Of a DNA stretch of 64,000 nucleotides, positions 47,173 through 58,810 are shown one piece after another. The DNA lies in contig MNCI01023687.1 of NCBI GenBank assembly GCA_015680685.1, positions 86,004 to 150,003 of the forward strand. The letters run 5' to 3'. The DNA is from Gnetum montanum (lineage: Eukaryota; Streptophyta; Gnetopsida; Gnetales; Gnetaceae). The notes beneath the pieces are model-generated. The model worked only from the letters and a program-made list of their open reading frames with translations, was not told the DNA's origin and ran no database searches. Both the position numbers and the translations under genes were made by a program. How positions within the stretch are numbered: the first letter of the stretch is position 1; the number at the start of each line of letters is the position of its first letter.

Positions 47173-47920
47173 TGATGATCAATGGAGTAACCCTATGCCC
47201 AATCACACAAATTGCAAGTGTTTATGCATGATCTAGTTAAATTTCATAGACTTAGGACTAATCACATTGATGTGAGCTTAAGTTGTATGGTTAAGTGTGA
47301 CAAATACATTTGATTGTATTTTATCCTATTAAAATATTAATCTATCTAATCTAAATACAAAAAGTAAATCTAAACTAATATAAGCATAAAGTATCTATTA
47401 CCAATTTATCATACATATCATGAACATTTGCTAATACTACTAGGTTACGAAGTGTTTTCTCACTAAGCATACCAAGTGATTCACTACTACAATTAGCAAG
47501 TGTTGCTATGTTATGCTTAAAATCGATCATATTGATGTGAATTGACTAAGTGCAATGGAATAAAATATGTAACTACTTGCATGGAAAGTAAATAAATTGT
47601 TAAAGTAAATTGCAAAGAAGTAAATTTAAATGTTAATTCAAGTGCTACAATGGATGGAACAAAGCTCAATTTTATTATTTTCATGCAAATGTGTCCAAGT
47701 ATATTATGCATTTGAATAAAAATATATACATTTCATTCAATCCACGATACAAGCACTCAAAGGAAAAATTCTAACTTCCATGGAAACAAACTATAAAAGT
47801 GTAGCTACTGGAATGATCAAATGGTGTAATAAATATGGTGGTTATACACATTTATATAGGCATTTATGAATTGCATCAACATTGAATGCATTGATGCAAT
47901 TAACAGATTTATTATCATCA
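47173..47920 (-). repeat. Solo LTR I (Athila-like)
   Basis: 748 bp, TGATGATC to TATCATCA, in minus orientation, with flanks ACCAG and ACAAG (4/5 TSD). Left end GTAACCCTATGCCCAATC parallels GTACCCCTACGCCCAAC of the LTR of A. It splits the RT region of H just after KLP. Confidence 0.75.
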
Positions 47921-49350
47921 ACAAGGATTACTCTTAAACAAGGAATAAAGCCAATTTCTAAGGCATCATATTGAATGTCTTCAGTTAAGTTAACAAAACT
48001 AAACATTCAAGGACACAAAATATTGAATAAATTTATTATTTAACCAAATGTTTCTCCTTGGGATGTGTCAATATTATTTGTGAAAAAGAAACATGAAATC
48101 TTAAGACTATGTATTAACTATAGATGGTTAAACAATCAAGTGTTAGCCTAGTGGTATGGATATTAGCTTGGTAACCCTAGGTCATAAGTGTGATTCTACT
48201 ATGTAGCATTGAGTTATAAACTTTTATAAATCTTGGGATGTACCTATATTTCAATTATTTTGGGTTCCAACATCCCCTGTCAATGGTTAAATCAAGTTAC
48301 AATTACGAATAAATATCCTCTATCCAAATTATATAACTTATTTGATCAACTTAGGAATGAAGTCATGTTTTCTAAAATGGATTTAAAATCTAGCTATTAT
48401 TAGTTAATAATTAAAGGGAATGATGTTCCAGAATCTACCTTTAGAATAAGATATGAATACTATGAATTATTGGTATTACAATTTGGATTGAATAATGTGT
48501 CTGCAATATTTATACACTAAATGAATAATGTTATAAGACCTTATTTAGATAAATGTGTAATAGTATTCATTGATGATACTTTAGTATTTTAAAAGTGAAA
48601 AACATGTACATCATTTTATGAAAGCATTATGACTCCTAAGAGAGAAAAAATTATATTCTTAACCATGTAAGTGTGCATTTTGAGCAAGAAAAAAAGGTAC
48701 AATTTCTTCCAATATAGTATCAAGAGTAAACATAGTAATAGATCCAATAAAGAAATAAATGATTTACGACTAGTCAAGACATAATATTGTCATAGAAGTA
48801 AGGAGTTTCTTAGAGTTAGAAAGTTATTACTAAAGATTGTTAAATATTTTGCTAGGATTGCATCTCTTTTAATAAAGGTTTTAAGAAAGGATCAATCATT
48901 TTAGTTTATAAAGAAGTATGATCAAATATTTTTGGAAATAAAAAATAGCTCAAATTAGCTTGTATGTTAATATCACCTAACCTAGGTAAATTTTGATGTA
49001 TTTACAAATGCTTTTAGTGAATGTCTAAGTTGTGTGCTCATGTAATATGAACATGTCATTGCTTATGTTCCTTAGCAATTGAAGAATCATAAAGTTAGTT
49101 ACCTTATATATGAGATAGAATTAGTAGCTATTATTTTTTCTTTAAAAATATAACAACATTATTTTTTTGGAGAGAAGCTAACATTATGGACAAATCATAA
49201 GAGTTTGCAATATCTTATGAGCTAGCCATAATTAAATTTACATCATAGAAGATAGATTGAAATACTTATAAACTTTGAATTTAATATTAAATACCATCCT
49301 AAAAATGCAAATGTAGTAGTTGATGTACTTAGTAAAAAGATTGTAATAGC
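47921..49350 (+). pseudogene. Element H RT and RNase H (decayed)
   Basis: Plus-strand RT starts before solo LTR I (EFQDVFTIKLP, 47135-47170) and continues as SPWDVSILFVKKK and LCINYRWLN (48050-48135). After the SINE it resumes ITNKYPLSKLYNLFDQL, FSKMDLKSSYY and the catalytic VIVFIDDTLVF near 48560-48595. RNase H follows with FDVFTNAFSECL near 48993 (Asp changed to Asn) and VVVDVLSKK near 49315. It resembles chromovirus-type gypsy RT more than the Athila-like copies. Many stops. Confidence 0.75.
48141..48282 (+). repeat. tRNA-derived SINE with target-site duplication
   Basis: 142-bp insertion inside the RT of H. The head TGTTAGCCTAGTGGTATGG fits an A box, and GGTCATAAGTGTGATTC (48179-48196) a B box. 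It is flanked by ATGGTTAAACAATCAAG (48124-48140) and ATGGTTAAATCAAG (48283-48296), a TSD differing by a few bases. Removing it restores the RT reading LNNQ to VTITNKYPL. Confidence 0.75.
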
Positions 49351-49359
49351 TTGATTATA

Positions 49360-49870
49360 TAGTTTATTTTAATAGATGAAATTACACTATTAGCAAAAGT
49401 TAAATACTTGGTGTTAAGAAAAATTTCAAAAATTAAGCCAACACATTTATGCTTATTTACAAGAAGGAGAAAAAGAAGAATTATAGTTCAAAAGCATGTT
49501 ATATATGCTTAAAAAAATTAAGACAAATATTACTAAAGGAAGTTTGTACTAGTAAATATCAATTACATCTTAATGATGATAAGATACTTCCAATTTTAAG
49601 AAAATAATATTCGTAACCTAAGATAAAGTAGGAGATAGTTGATTTTGTTTCTAGATATTTAATTTGTTAACCAATTAAAGTATAATATAAAAAACCAAAA
49701 GAAGTACTTCATATCAATGATATACAAAAATGGAAGTTGTTAGAGTTTGGTTTTATGCCTCATTAGAAATTCTAATTTATAAAGATCTAAAAACCTATGT
49801 TATAACTAATGATTGTAAACTTTGATTATAAATTGATTATAGTATGTAATAATTTCCTATAACTTTGAGT
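49360..49870 (+). pseudogene. Element H integrase remnant
   Basis: KPKEVLHINDIQKWK near 49698-49740 resembles the segment before the integrase core of plant gypsy elements (usually PAGLLQPLPIPEWKW). The catalytic core is not recognised and the sequence dissolves into AT-rich DNA. Confidence 0.4.
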
Positions 49871-51959
49871 ATCATAATTTCTATAACAACTTATTATATC
49901 ATAATACATTATCAGAGTTGTTGATAATACTATTCTACTTTCATAGACTAGTACTAGTATAATATTATGAGTAAGGTATAACTAGTTCTAGTATTTGCTT
50001 TAGCTTATTGTAACACCTTTATCTTTGGGTTACTTATATTTAAACTTCATTCTTGAGATCTTTTAACCTTTCAGTAATTGTCACTTTTTTTGATAGTGCT
50101 AAAACTCTTACACTATTTTAAAACTCTTCATTATCATGGATTCTGTGACACACTTACAAAGTGAATAGGAATTTTCCACTTTCTTAGCCATATGTAGGCT
50201 TCAACAAGTATCTTCAACACTTCATAATTAGGATGAGATAGCTTTCTTCAATCATGTACATAAAGATCTCCATTGTGACATCCTATTTCTAGATGTCATG
50301 ATAAATGTTAAATATATGTAACATTTTATATTATGCATGATGAATGTAGTAGGGAAAATGTAGAAGGAAATAAAAATAAAAATTTATTAATATAGAAAAT
50401 AATGTATTTGGGTCATGCTCCAAGGATTCCTTAGGATTATCCTCCTTTGGCATTTATCCCTTAGGGGTAATCCAACACTATTACCATGGTTATGCCTATA
50501 CCCAATTAAAAGGGATGGATAGTCATCTTCTTATCCTGCTTCACTTGACACTTGTTTCTTACCCCTAAAGGTTAAGTACATCCTCTAAAGGTTACCTCCA
50601 TCTTGGTACAACCTCTAATTCTAAAGTATAAATACCTTAGCTTTCATTCATTCTTGAATAAGTCTACATTAATGATCTTTCTCCATGATCTAATGCTTCA
50701 TTTCTTTATCCTCTTAAAATTGGGTTGAACATTTTAAAGTTCTCCCTCTCATTCTACAAATGAAATATAATTAAGAAAAATATTTAGAAAAATAAATCCT
50801 ACAATGTTAATAATTACCTTAATATCTAGGTGAAAATAGGAGAATTAAATGTCTACCACAACTAATCATCAGCTCTAATCAAGGTTACGCAAAGTGCAAC
50901 TTATATCTCTAGTTACCTAGGCAAAGGTAGGATAAATTCTTTTTCCCACTTATATTACCTAGAATATTTAATTGATCTAATTTAAAAATAGAAATTAAAT
51001 AAGGAAAGAATAATAAGAAAATAAAAAATAGAAGCAAAGTTAAGAAACTCCCTAATTTTCATCACTGTCTAGAATCAAGGGATGTAGTCATAATTTTGTC
51101 ACAAGGGCTATATGGTTAAAGGACCTTATTTGGGATGAAAAGAATTGATCTTTCTTCGCAACTTATTCCTTAGGAATTAACTCAAGTAGCATAGTAACTT
51201 GGAAGAATATGATATTATACCAAATATAATATGAGGTTTTGACAAAGGAAGATGTTGATCTATCTTCAGTAATCACAACAATGTAATTAGTGAACTATAG
51301 TTCTTAATGAATACTATCCACTTACATCATTTGTTCTTAAATTTGAGGATTCAACTTATCCACTGATGATTCAAAGTAAGTGAAATATTCACTAGCTAAA
51401 GGGATTATATGATGAATGGATGGGAATATCTTCTTCAAATTGGATTCCTCTTCCAAAGGTTGTTTCATACTTTCATATTTTAGAATTGATGAACATCACT
51501 TTCAGCTTTTACATTAAGCTCTCTACATAAGATTAATGATACTGGGTCGAGATTGGTATAGGCTAGGAATATCTTGGACTTTAAAATTTCCTTGATTTGA
51601 TTAAACTAGTAAGATACTTGATAAAGTCTAACATCTAAGCATGTTGGGTTGATAATTAAATATGTATTATTTATACATACACACCTTTCTAATGATTACA
51701 TTAAGTACTAATACCAAGGCTATGTGGATTCTCTAGAATCTTTATTGTTCTTTCTTTTATAGGTATCAAAGTTCTATAATTTTAAAAATCATATCTTCTC
51801 AAAAATTTGGCTTCTTTGTAGAAGACTGCACAAAAATTCATGTTGTTGTTCCTATAGTACACTAGTCTACATGGCTAATAAGAAGAACCATCATAAGAAT
51901 CCTTTTACTCATAAATACTAATGAAACCTGATATGTTGAGTAGTTGAGTCCTGGGGATA
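49871..51959. other. Unassigned AT-rich region
   Basis: No gene or RNA recognised. A CATTGTGACATCC near 50273 could be the start of the LTR of an old gypsy element, but no partner is visible. Just before 51960 the sequence reads GAGTCCTGGGGATA, resembling the polypurine tract of the Athila-like elements. Confidence 0.35.
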
Positions 51960-53109
51960 TGATGAAGCATCCTTTTGTCAAGTGTATCAGTTGACCAAGA
52001 TATCATAGATGCTACATCAAATCTTCTATATTGCATATGTTGTATTGCATTTAATATAACTTAGTTATGCCAATGCATCCACATCAACATAACCAAATGA
52101 GTTAATACATCCCAATCGACACTATGTCTATATTTACCTATAAATATCTGAGCACCCATTGTGTATTTGGCATCATTTGGTCAATAGTGTAGTTGAACTC
52201 TTGCAGTTTTCTCCCATAATCTTAGCAAAAAGTCAATGAGTGCTCATAGTGTGGATTTAATTCAATTGTACAGTATCTTATTTGAGTGGCATTATACCTA
52301 GATACATTTTATGAATGGTAATAAGATTAAGATTGATTCATATTCATTACAACACTTTGACTTAGAATAGATTTACTTTCAATGCAATTTACTTTCCATG
52401 TACTTAGTTAATATTTACATTTCCATGCATGTTAATCAATCAATGGAATAAGTGTGACCAATTTTAAGCATAAACATGTATTCACTTGGTAATCCCAGTA
52501 GCATTATTGCTTGGTTTGCCTAGTAGCATAACACTTGATAATCCTAGCAACGAGTATGTGAGTTTAAGATGTATATGACAAGCTAAGAATAGACACTCAT
52601 CATCCGTAGGATAGTTTAGGATTTATCTTCTTGTTATTAATTATATTAAATAATTAATTTTCATACTTTCATATAACTTAGCCTTAGCCAAAAAACATCA
52701 ATAATCATATGCCTCATTTTGGACTAAACCATATGTGATAAAGCTACATTAATCCTAGTGAGAAGATAATGACCTTCAATCAATGCTTAACAATCTAGAT
52801 ACCATTCTAGTTCTATCCATGGAATTCAATTGGATTGCATGTGAATTCTTGTGATTCGTATGGTTGGGCATAAGGGATACCTCCTACTCATCATTAGTAC
52901 TATTTCCAGGGATGGTGCTAGTGATCTAGATTATTTATACTATAAACAATTACTGTAAAAGTATTAACAATGTATCTTTTTGAAAATATTAATATTTTAA
53001 GGCATGCACATTATTCACCAAAAACATGTCTCCTTTACATAAGGCTAATAATCCATCACATTATGAGAACACTAGTAGAAGAAATCATAGGATCTATACT
53101 GAAGAGAAT
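51960..53109 (+). mobile_element. Element J: LTR, primer site and start of Gag (Athila-like)
   Basis: LTR 51960-52893 (TGATGAAGC to CTCATCA, TATA CCTATAAATATC near 52138), then primer site TTAGTACTATTTCCAGGGATG (tRNA-Asp type) and a leader. An ATG at 53023 begins MSPLHKANNPSHYEN, aligning with the Gag start of D. D interrupts it at 53110; the remainder of J is not in the window. Confidence 0.7.
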
Positions 53110-53922
53110 TGATGAGCCGCGATATCGCATCAACCGCGATATCGTGTCGGCCCCTGCTATATCGCGTACGCGATATCGTAGCCTATTGCCAGTTCTATAA
53201 ATAAGAGGCAGCTTTCCCTTGTTTCTCAATCTAGATCTAGACCTTAGCCAAACTATAGTAATTTTTCCATTCCAAAGTTAGAATAATTTCGATGTGCCCA
53301 CAGTAGGAGTCTCAAAGTGAACAGATCTTTATTCGAGCAAATTGTACCTAAGCACACATTTGTGTACGTCAATAAAGACAAACTTTCTGATAAACCTTGC
53401 AGCATATGGACTAAGCTAAATAGGATTTAATTATTTTTAAATGTTTACATGCTTTCCTAGATGATTAAATCCCTCTCAACCCTCAACTTTCCTAGTTAAG
53501 TGCATTCAGTATGACCGCTTCGAGCATGTGTGTAACGCTTGGTAACCCAGTAACGAATAGTGTTTGGTAATCCTAGCAGTGTTGCATTGGTTCAGGGTGT
53601 GTGCAACAAGTGGGAATGAATACTGATGCTAGGGCAATTAGAACTTAGTTAGCAAATAGTTAATGTAAGTTAGTCACTTATTCTCTCCACCCTTTCCCTA
53701 TTAGCATAGGCGTTAAAAAGATAAAAGATATAAAAATCACATACCTCAAACTTACTTAACCATACAACCATGACAATACAAGTAAGTTTGGGAGGACAAC
53801 GATTAATTAACCTTAAGTGTTCCATAAGGCGTGTAAGCACTTAGTCCTTGGAGTTTGACCGGATCGTGCGTGAGACACTTGTATTCGTATGGTTGAGTGT
53901 AGGGGTACCTCGCCACTCATCA
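53110..53922 (+). repeat. Element D 5' LTR
   Basis: 813 bp, TGATGAGC to CTCATCA, aligned with 57991-58798 in inverse orientation. U3 holds GCGATATCGC motifs and a perfect 18-bp palindrome ATATCGCGTACGCGATAT (53159-53176), then a TATA box CTATAAATAAGAGG at 53195. Confidence 0.85.
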
Positions 53923-53942
53923 TTGGTGTTGTTGCCGGGGAC
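53923..53942 (+). other. Primer-binding site of element D (tRNA-Asp type)
   Basis: TTGGTGTTGTTGCCGGGGAC is the tRNA-Asp primer site TGGCGCCGTTGCCGGGGAC with its two CpG-rich positions changed to T, as expected from deamination of methylated C. Confidence 0.8.
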
Positions 53943-54065
53943 TTAGTTGTTTGTGCACTATGTAGAACATAGGAAATCATCCACATCATTGGGAAGCTTA
54001 AACGAACCCTTAGGGTTGATCAAAAGAAAATAAGATAACGGTAATAGCATACTGACAAGACAAAC

Positions 54066-56430
54066 ATGTCTTCTTCTTCGCACAAAAGCACTTCACCGCC
54101 TAGGAACAACATAAGAGACAGTCGACGTCACAACACACATAACCAAGAACTTCTAGTTCTTCAACAATTCAGTGTGGTATATATTCATCATGATGAATAT
54201 ATACCTGACTTTACCTTTGTCTTCCATCAAGATGAAAAACTGCGTTGAAGAGACTTGGAGGGTAACATAGTGTTGCCTCTAGACAAAGCAGCCCCCAACA
54301 TGCTCCTTCGTGCCCTTGCACGAATAGGCATGTCACAATTAGACGTTGAGTACATTGCATGTGATTACAATGCAAGGGACTACCATCCCATAGAAGCACA
54401 ACGTCAATGGGATTTGCAATAGGAGAGATACCACACATCGTTGAAGGGCAAAGGCCCCTGTAATGCTTCACCTGTCTTAAATGAAATTGAGGACAGTGAA
54501 CCTATTTTCATAGGTTCTCCAAAAAATTATGTTCTTCCTCCTAACGATGGTCAGGAGGTGATGTATTAGAACCTGCACTCCATAATTCACAACCCTAGTT
54601 CTGATCCCCACGAACACCAAGTGTTCAACGAGGGAACACAAACACATGACAAGAACAGGCATTCTGATCGTCATCATGATTGGGGCTGAAACCAAAAAAG
54701 AGAAGGTAGGGAACATCATCATGGTGATGGTTCTCCTTCTTCTGCCCCTTCATCATCACAATCACCCTCTCCTTCAGTATCAGGGCATAGTCATAAAGAG
54801 CCTAACCATGAGGATAAGGGTAAACATAGTGAGAAACCTCGATGAGAGCGTCAAGAAAGAGGACGAGGGCACTCAAAAGAATCAAGGCATGGAAGAAGGG
54901 AAAGTAGGGAACCATGTAGACATCATAGACGCTATGAAAGAAATGACCACGAAGAACCCCTACTTGCAACCTGAAGCATGTTAGACATCACGGAGGCCGT
55001 TAGAATTCCTACAAGGCACCAAAAAGATAGCAGGATCAAGAGATTAGATATGAATAACATCCCATGATTTGAGGGGGGATACAAAACTAATCCTCATACC
55101 ACTTACAAGCATTTCATGATGCATGTGCCTTGCAAAACATTGAGAACGAGTTGAAAAAATTAAAGTTGTTTCCTAGGATACTAGTAAAGGAAGCGGAAAG
55201 CTGGTACCGGTCCTTAGAACCAGAATCCATTTGAAGGTGGAGTACGATGCTAGAACTATATAACAATAAGTATCAAAAGTACTCCTGGGTGTCCAACCTG
55301 TGAAAGAAAATCCAAGGATGGAAGCAGGGAACTCATGAATCCTTGGATGTTGCCATGGACCGTTATTATACACTATTATATCGTTGCCTAGGCCATGGTT
55401 ACTCGCAGCAGGATCAACTACGCCATCTCATAGATGGAATTAGGCATGAAACCAGGAGAACCCTTGGAACATATGCCCAAGGGAGATTATCAGAGCTTAG
55501 GTCCCATTAGATCCATATATTGCTAGAATAAGTAGCTAAGGAAGAAGGAGAGCTATGTAAGAAAGAAAGCGCAGAAGAGTACAACCACAATCCTTCCCTT
55601 CGAAAAAGGGGAGTAAGACTCTGTGAGGAGGAGGATGAGTCACCACTCAAAGAGATGGTGAATAGAAAAACCTTTCTGCTCCAAAAATTAACAATAGAAT
55701 TTTCAACTAAGGTAGATCAAATGTGGGACTCCTTAGATAGTAGATTTGAAACCATTCTAAAAATTGTAGAGGAGTCTAAGGAGCGAGGTAGTGATTATAA
55801 TAAAAAGAAGAAGAGGGATTTGGACCATGCACGTAACAAAGGTAGGGGTAAAATGGCTATGACTGAAGAGGTTGTGGATTCGGATATAGATAATGACGGT
55901 GGATGTGAGATATGCCAATATGGCCATCCTAAGGGATGTTGCCCAATAATCTCACATCTACAAGAGTCTAGGGTGTATGCACTCAACCCAAGACTTAAAA
56001 AATGGCAAGCACCCCATCGGTTACCTTATCCTCAAGGTAACCTGAGGCAGTTCCACCAACCATTAACATATTATCCAAGTGGAACTCTGCCACAACCTAT
56101 TGAGCAACACCAGCAGTGGAAATACCCACAGTCATGGAGGATGCCACCACCAAGGCAATAATACCCTTACAGGAAACTAGATTCATATGGCTACTACGTG
56201 TAGAAGCCAACCTCTCCACCTAACTCTATTGGTCACATGACATCACAACGTCACTACCAAGCCCTTGAGTATTATAGGACTCCTTCTCCTAGGAGAGACA
56301 CACGACATACATAGCATCCTCCAAATCCATCTGTAACTCTCACACCGATAGCTCCATTACCACCCACTCCAACAATGCAAGGGGAACTCCCCACTCAACT
56401 GTAGAAACGTAATGCTACGAGAGCTGTAAA
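54066..56430 (+). pseudogene. Element D Gag (decayed)
   Basis: ATG at 54066 begins MSSSSHKSTSPPRNN; YIPDFTFVFHQDEKLR is the family N-terminal block. A Ser/His/Arg-rich middle (54640-54960) and EPLLAT near 54950 follow. A capsid-like part with several stops (55020-55400), a Glu/Lys-rich segment, the zinc knuckle CEICQYGHPKGC (55903-55938) and a Pro/Gln/Tyr-rich tail follow. The longest open stretch is 55655-56161. Stops include TAG for CAG (54568) and TGA for TGG or CGA. Confidence 0.75.
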
Positions 56431-56589
56431 CCCTCAACCCACTACTGGTTTTGACAACCGTACAAAGAGAAGACCTTTTTTCAGAACCAACAGTCCAAAC
56501 AAGCTCTCACAACCACAAGCAGTTGAGCCTCCAAATGCCTCTCCATCAAATAAGGCTTCAAAGCTCCCTTCAAACCAAAAACAGAGCCC

Positions 56590-57120
56590 AACGCACATGG
56601 TTATGTTAACACATCCCATCACCAACTGGATTAAGGTAGACCACCTTCCTAGGAAATTCTATGATCCTGGAAGCCCCCTAATTTATCTCCAAGTCGCTTG
56701 GAATAAACCATGTAAAGCTCTTTTGGACTCAGGTTCTAGAGTCAACTTAATATCACAAGAGATGTATAAAGCCTAGAACTTGCCTCCATTAAAGAAGAGC
56801 AATATTCGCTTAGAACTGGCTGACCAGTCCATCACTGTTCCCTTGGAACTGGTGGAGGACATAGTTACCACTGTGTGTGATTGGTCATACCTAGCTGATT
56901 TCCTGATGATACAAGTAAACAATGACAAAGGGGACTTCCCAATAATAATAGTAAGGGCATGGCTAAGTACCATAAACACATGCCTAGGAATCCGTGATCT
57001 TTCCCTGGAGATATCTAAGAAAAACACTTTTGGGAAGATCGAGAAGAAGAAAGTTCCATGCATCACATACAGTGATACATAGGGTGATGGTGTATAGGAA
57101 TGTTCAACATTGCCTACATG
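56590..57120 (+). pseudogene. Element D aspartic protease (decayed)
   Basis: ITNWIKVDHLPRKF, then ALLDSGSRVNLISQEMYK near 56715-56770 with an intact DSG active site, SITVPLELVEDIVTTVC and NNDKGDFPIIIVRAWL. A TAG stop follows EMYKA. It corresponds to E 60890-61600. Confidence 0.75.
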
Positions 57121-57289
57121 TAACCGGTGTGCCCAGAAAATCAACATACAAAAGTGCCTGTATGTAGCAACCACACAACAAAGAGACACCCAGTGGTTGA
57201 TAGCTAATCAAAAGAGCAACTCACCAACATGCATGAAACTAACTAAAGGGATAACTTATGCTCACGTCGAAAGCATAGACACACTGGAG

Positions 57290-57420
57290 CAAGAGCATCG
57301 CCAACTTCCAATCCTTAACTTAAAAACATCAATTGGGAGAAGTTGGACACTTCTAAAATATTCAACAAGTGCTCATTATTTTGGATCTCTCCCTTTCAAT
57401 TCAATCATGGGGGAGATGGA
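57290..57420 (+). other. Internal deletion junction of element D
   Basis: After LEQEHRQLP, which aligns with the protease-RT linker of C (38150-38200), the sequence passes within about 100 bp to the post-integrase CATGGGGGAGATGG motif. The same junction is in E at 60684-60800. Confidence 0.7.
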
Positions 57421-57990
57421 AACCTATGCTAATCATTTGAGGCCCTCAGTTCCTTTTTAAGTTTTTGTTTTACACATTTTTGTTTTATAAATTTCTTTAA
57501 CTTTTCTTGTTCTTGTTTTGCAACATCGTTCATACTTTTTGATTTATTTGTGTGTTTGCTTATTTTTTTTGATTCATCATCCAATAAGTGCTCCATGGTG
57601 GTATGAACTGTATTCTATTGATTGCTAATGTTTGGTTTTTACCTTTAAGTTATGATTTTGATACTTTGGTATGGTTATTTTGATATAACAGGTAATGAAT
57701 CCACATCACCCATGCATCCATTAATTTCTATGATCTCTCTTGGCTTGGAAATGTACAATCCCTTACTTAAATAATAAGAACTATCAATGAATCGGTGATT
57801 GGGAATTTCTCAAACTAAGGAAGAACTTAAGGATTGAAAAGGGTGTGACTTCAAGGGAACTTGATGCATTTGTGCTGGCCATTCTCTTGGGTGCTTGGAT
57901 GTCTTCTTCTTGGATTTTCCTTACCATTTCGATGTTGCTACATTATTGAGAAGCTAAGCTAATAAAAATAATAAGTCTTTGCATGGTGTG

Positions 57991-58798
57991 TGATGAGTGG
58001 CGAGGTACCCCTACACTCAACCATACGAATACGAGCGTTACACGAGCGATCTGGTCGAACTCCGCAGACTAAGTGCCTACACGCCTTATGGAACACTTAA
58101 GGTTAATCGTTCATTGTCTTCCCAGACTTACTTGTATTTGTCACGGTTGTATGGTTAAGTAAGTCTGAGGTATATGATTTTTATGTGTTTTCGATTTTTA
58201 TCTCCTATGCTAATGAGGTGAAGGGTGAAGAGACTAATTAACTAACTTTAACTAACTAACTAAGCCTTAATTAAACTAGCATCAGTATCTGTTCCCACTT
58301 ACCATTCACACCCTGAACAAATGAAACCTTGGTTACCAAACGCTATTCGTTGCTGAGATCACCAAGCGTAACGCACGTGCTAGAAGCGGTTGTACTGAAT
58401 GCACTTAACTACGGGAGAAGGGTTGAGAAAGATTTAATCAACTAATAAAGCATTTAAATGATAAACAATAAATAAAAATAAATAAATTCCTATCTAGCTT
58501 AGTCCATGCACTACAAGGTTTATCCAAGAAGTTCGTCTTTATTTTCGTACACAAACTTATGTTCAGGTACAATATTTGCTCGAATAAAGATCCATTCACT
58601 TCTAGAGAGATAAAACTGCCAAAGTTTCGCTACGGTCTAAGCCTAGAATGAGAAATAGGGGAGAGCCACCTCTTATTTATAGATTTGGTGGCGCATTGCG
58701 ATATCGCGTACGTGGTATCACAGAGGAAGATGCAATATCACGTATGCGATATCGCAAGGGATGCAATATCATGGCCCATGCAATATCACGTCCCATCA
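57991..58798 (-). repeat. Element E 3' LTR
   Basis: 808 bp, TGATGAGTGG to CATCA. On the minus strand U3 has GCGATATCGC, GATATTGCATC and GTACGCGATATC motifs (58695-58790), then a TATA box CTATAAATAAGAGG (58669-58682). Confidence 0.85.
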
Positions 58799-58810
58799 TA
58801 CCCCCATGAC
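58799..58810 (-). other. Polypurine tract of element E
   Basis: Minus-strand GTCATGGGGGTA directly before the 3' LTR. It is the best-preserved copy of this motif in the window. Confidence 0.7.

Larger units (their letters stand above)
53110..57990 (+). mobile_element. Element D: Gag-protease-only Athila-like element
   Basis: 5' LTR 53110-53922, primer site TTGGTGTTGTTGCCGGGGAC, Gag, protease, then a direct jump to the post-integrase tail with CATGGGGGAGATGG at 57406-57419. No RT, RNase H or integrase. The tail breaks off at 57990 where E begins; the homologous tail of E continues at 60110. Left flank is AGAAT. Confidence 0.85.

Noticed and set aside
48141-48200. A tRNA gene
   Set aside because: Only A- and B-box-like motifs are present, with no cloverleaf or acceptor stem; a SINE head with flanking duplications explains it better.
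50270-50340. Start of a 3' LTR of element H (TGTGACATCC)
   Set aside because: No matching 5' copy or polypurine tract could be found in the window.
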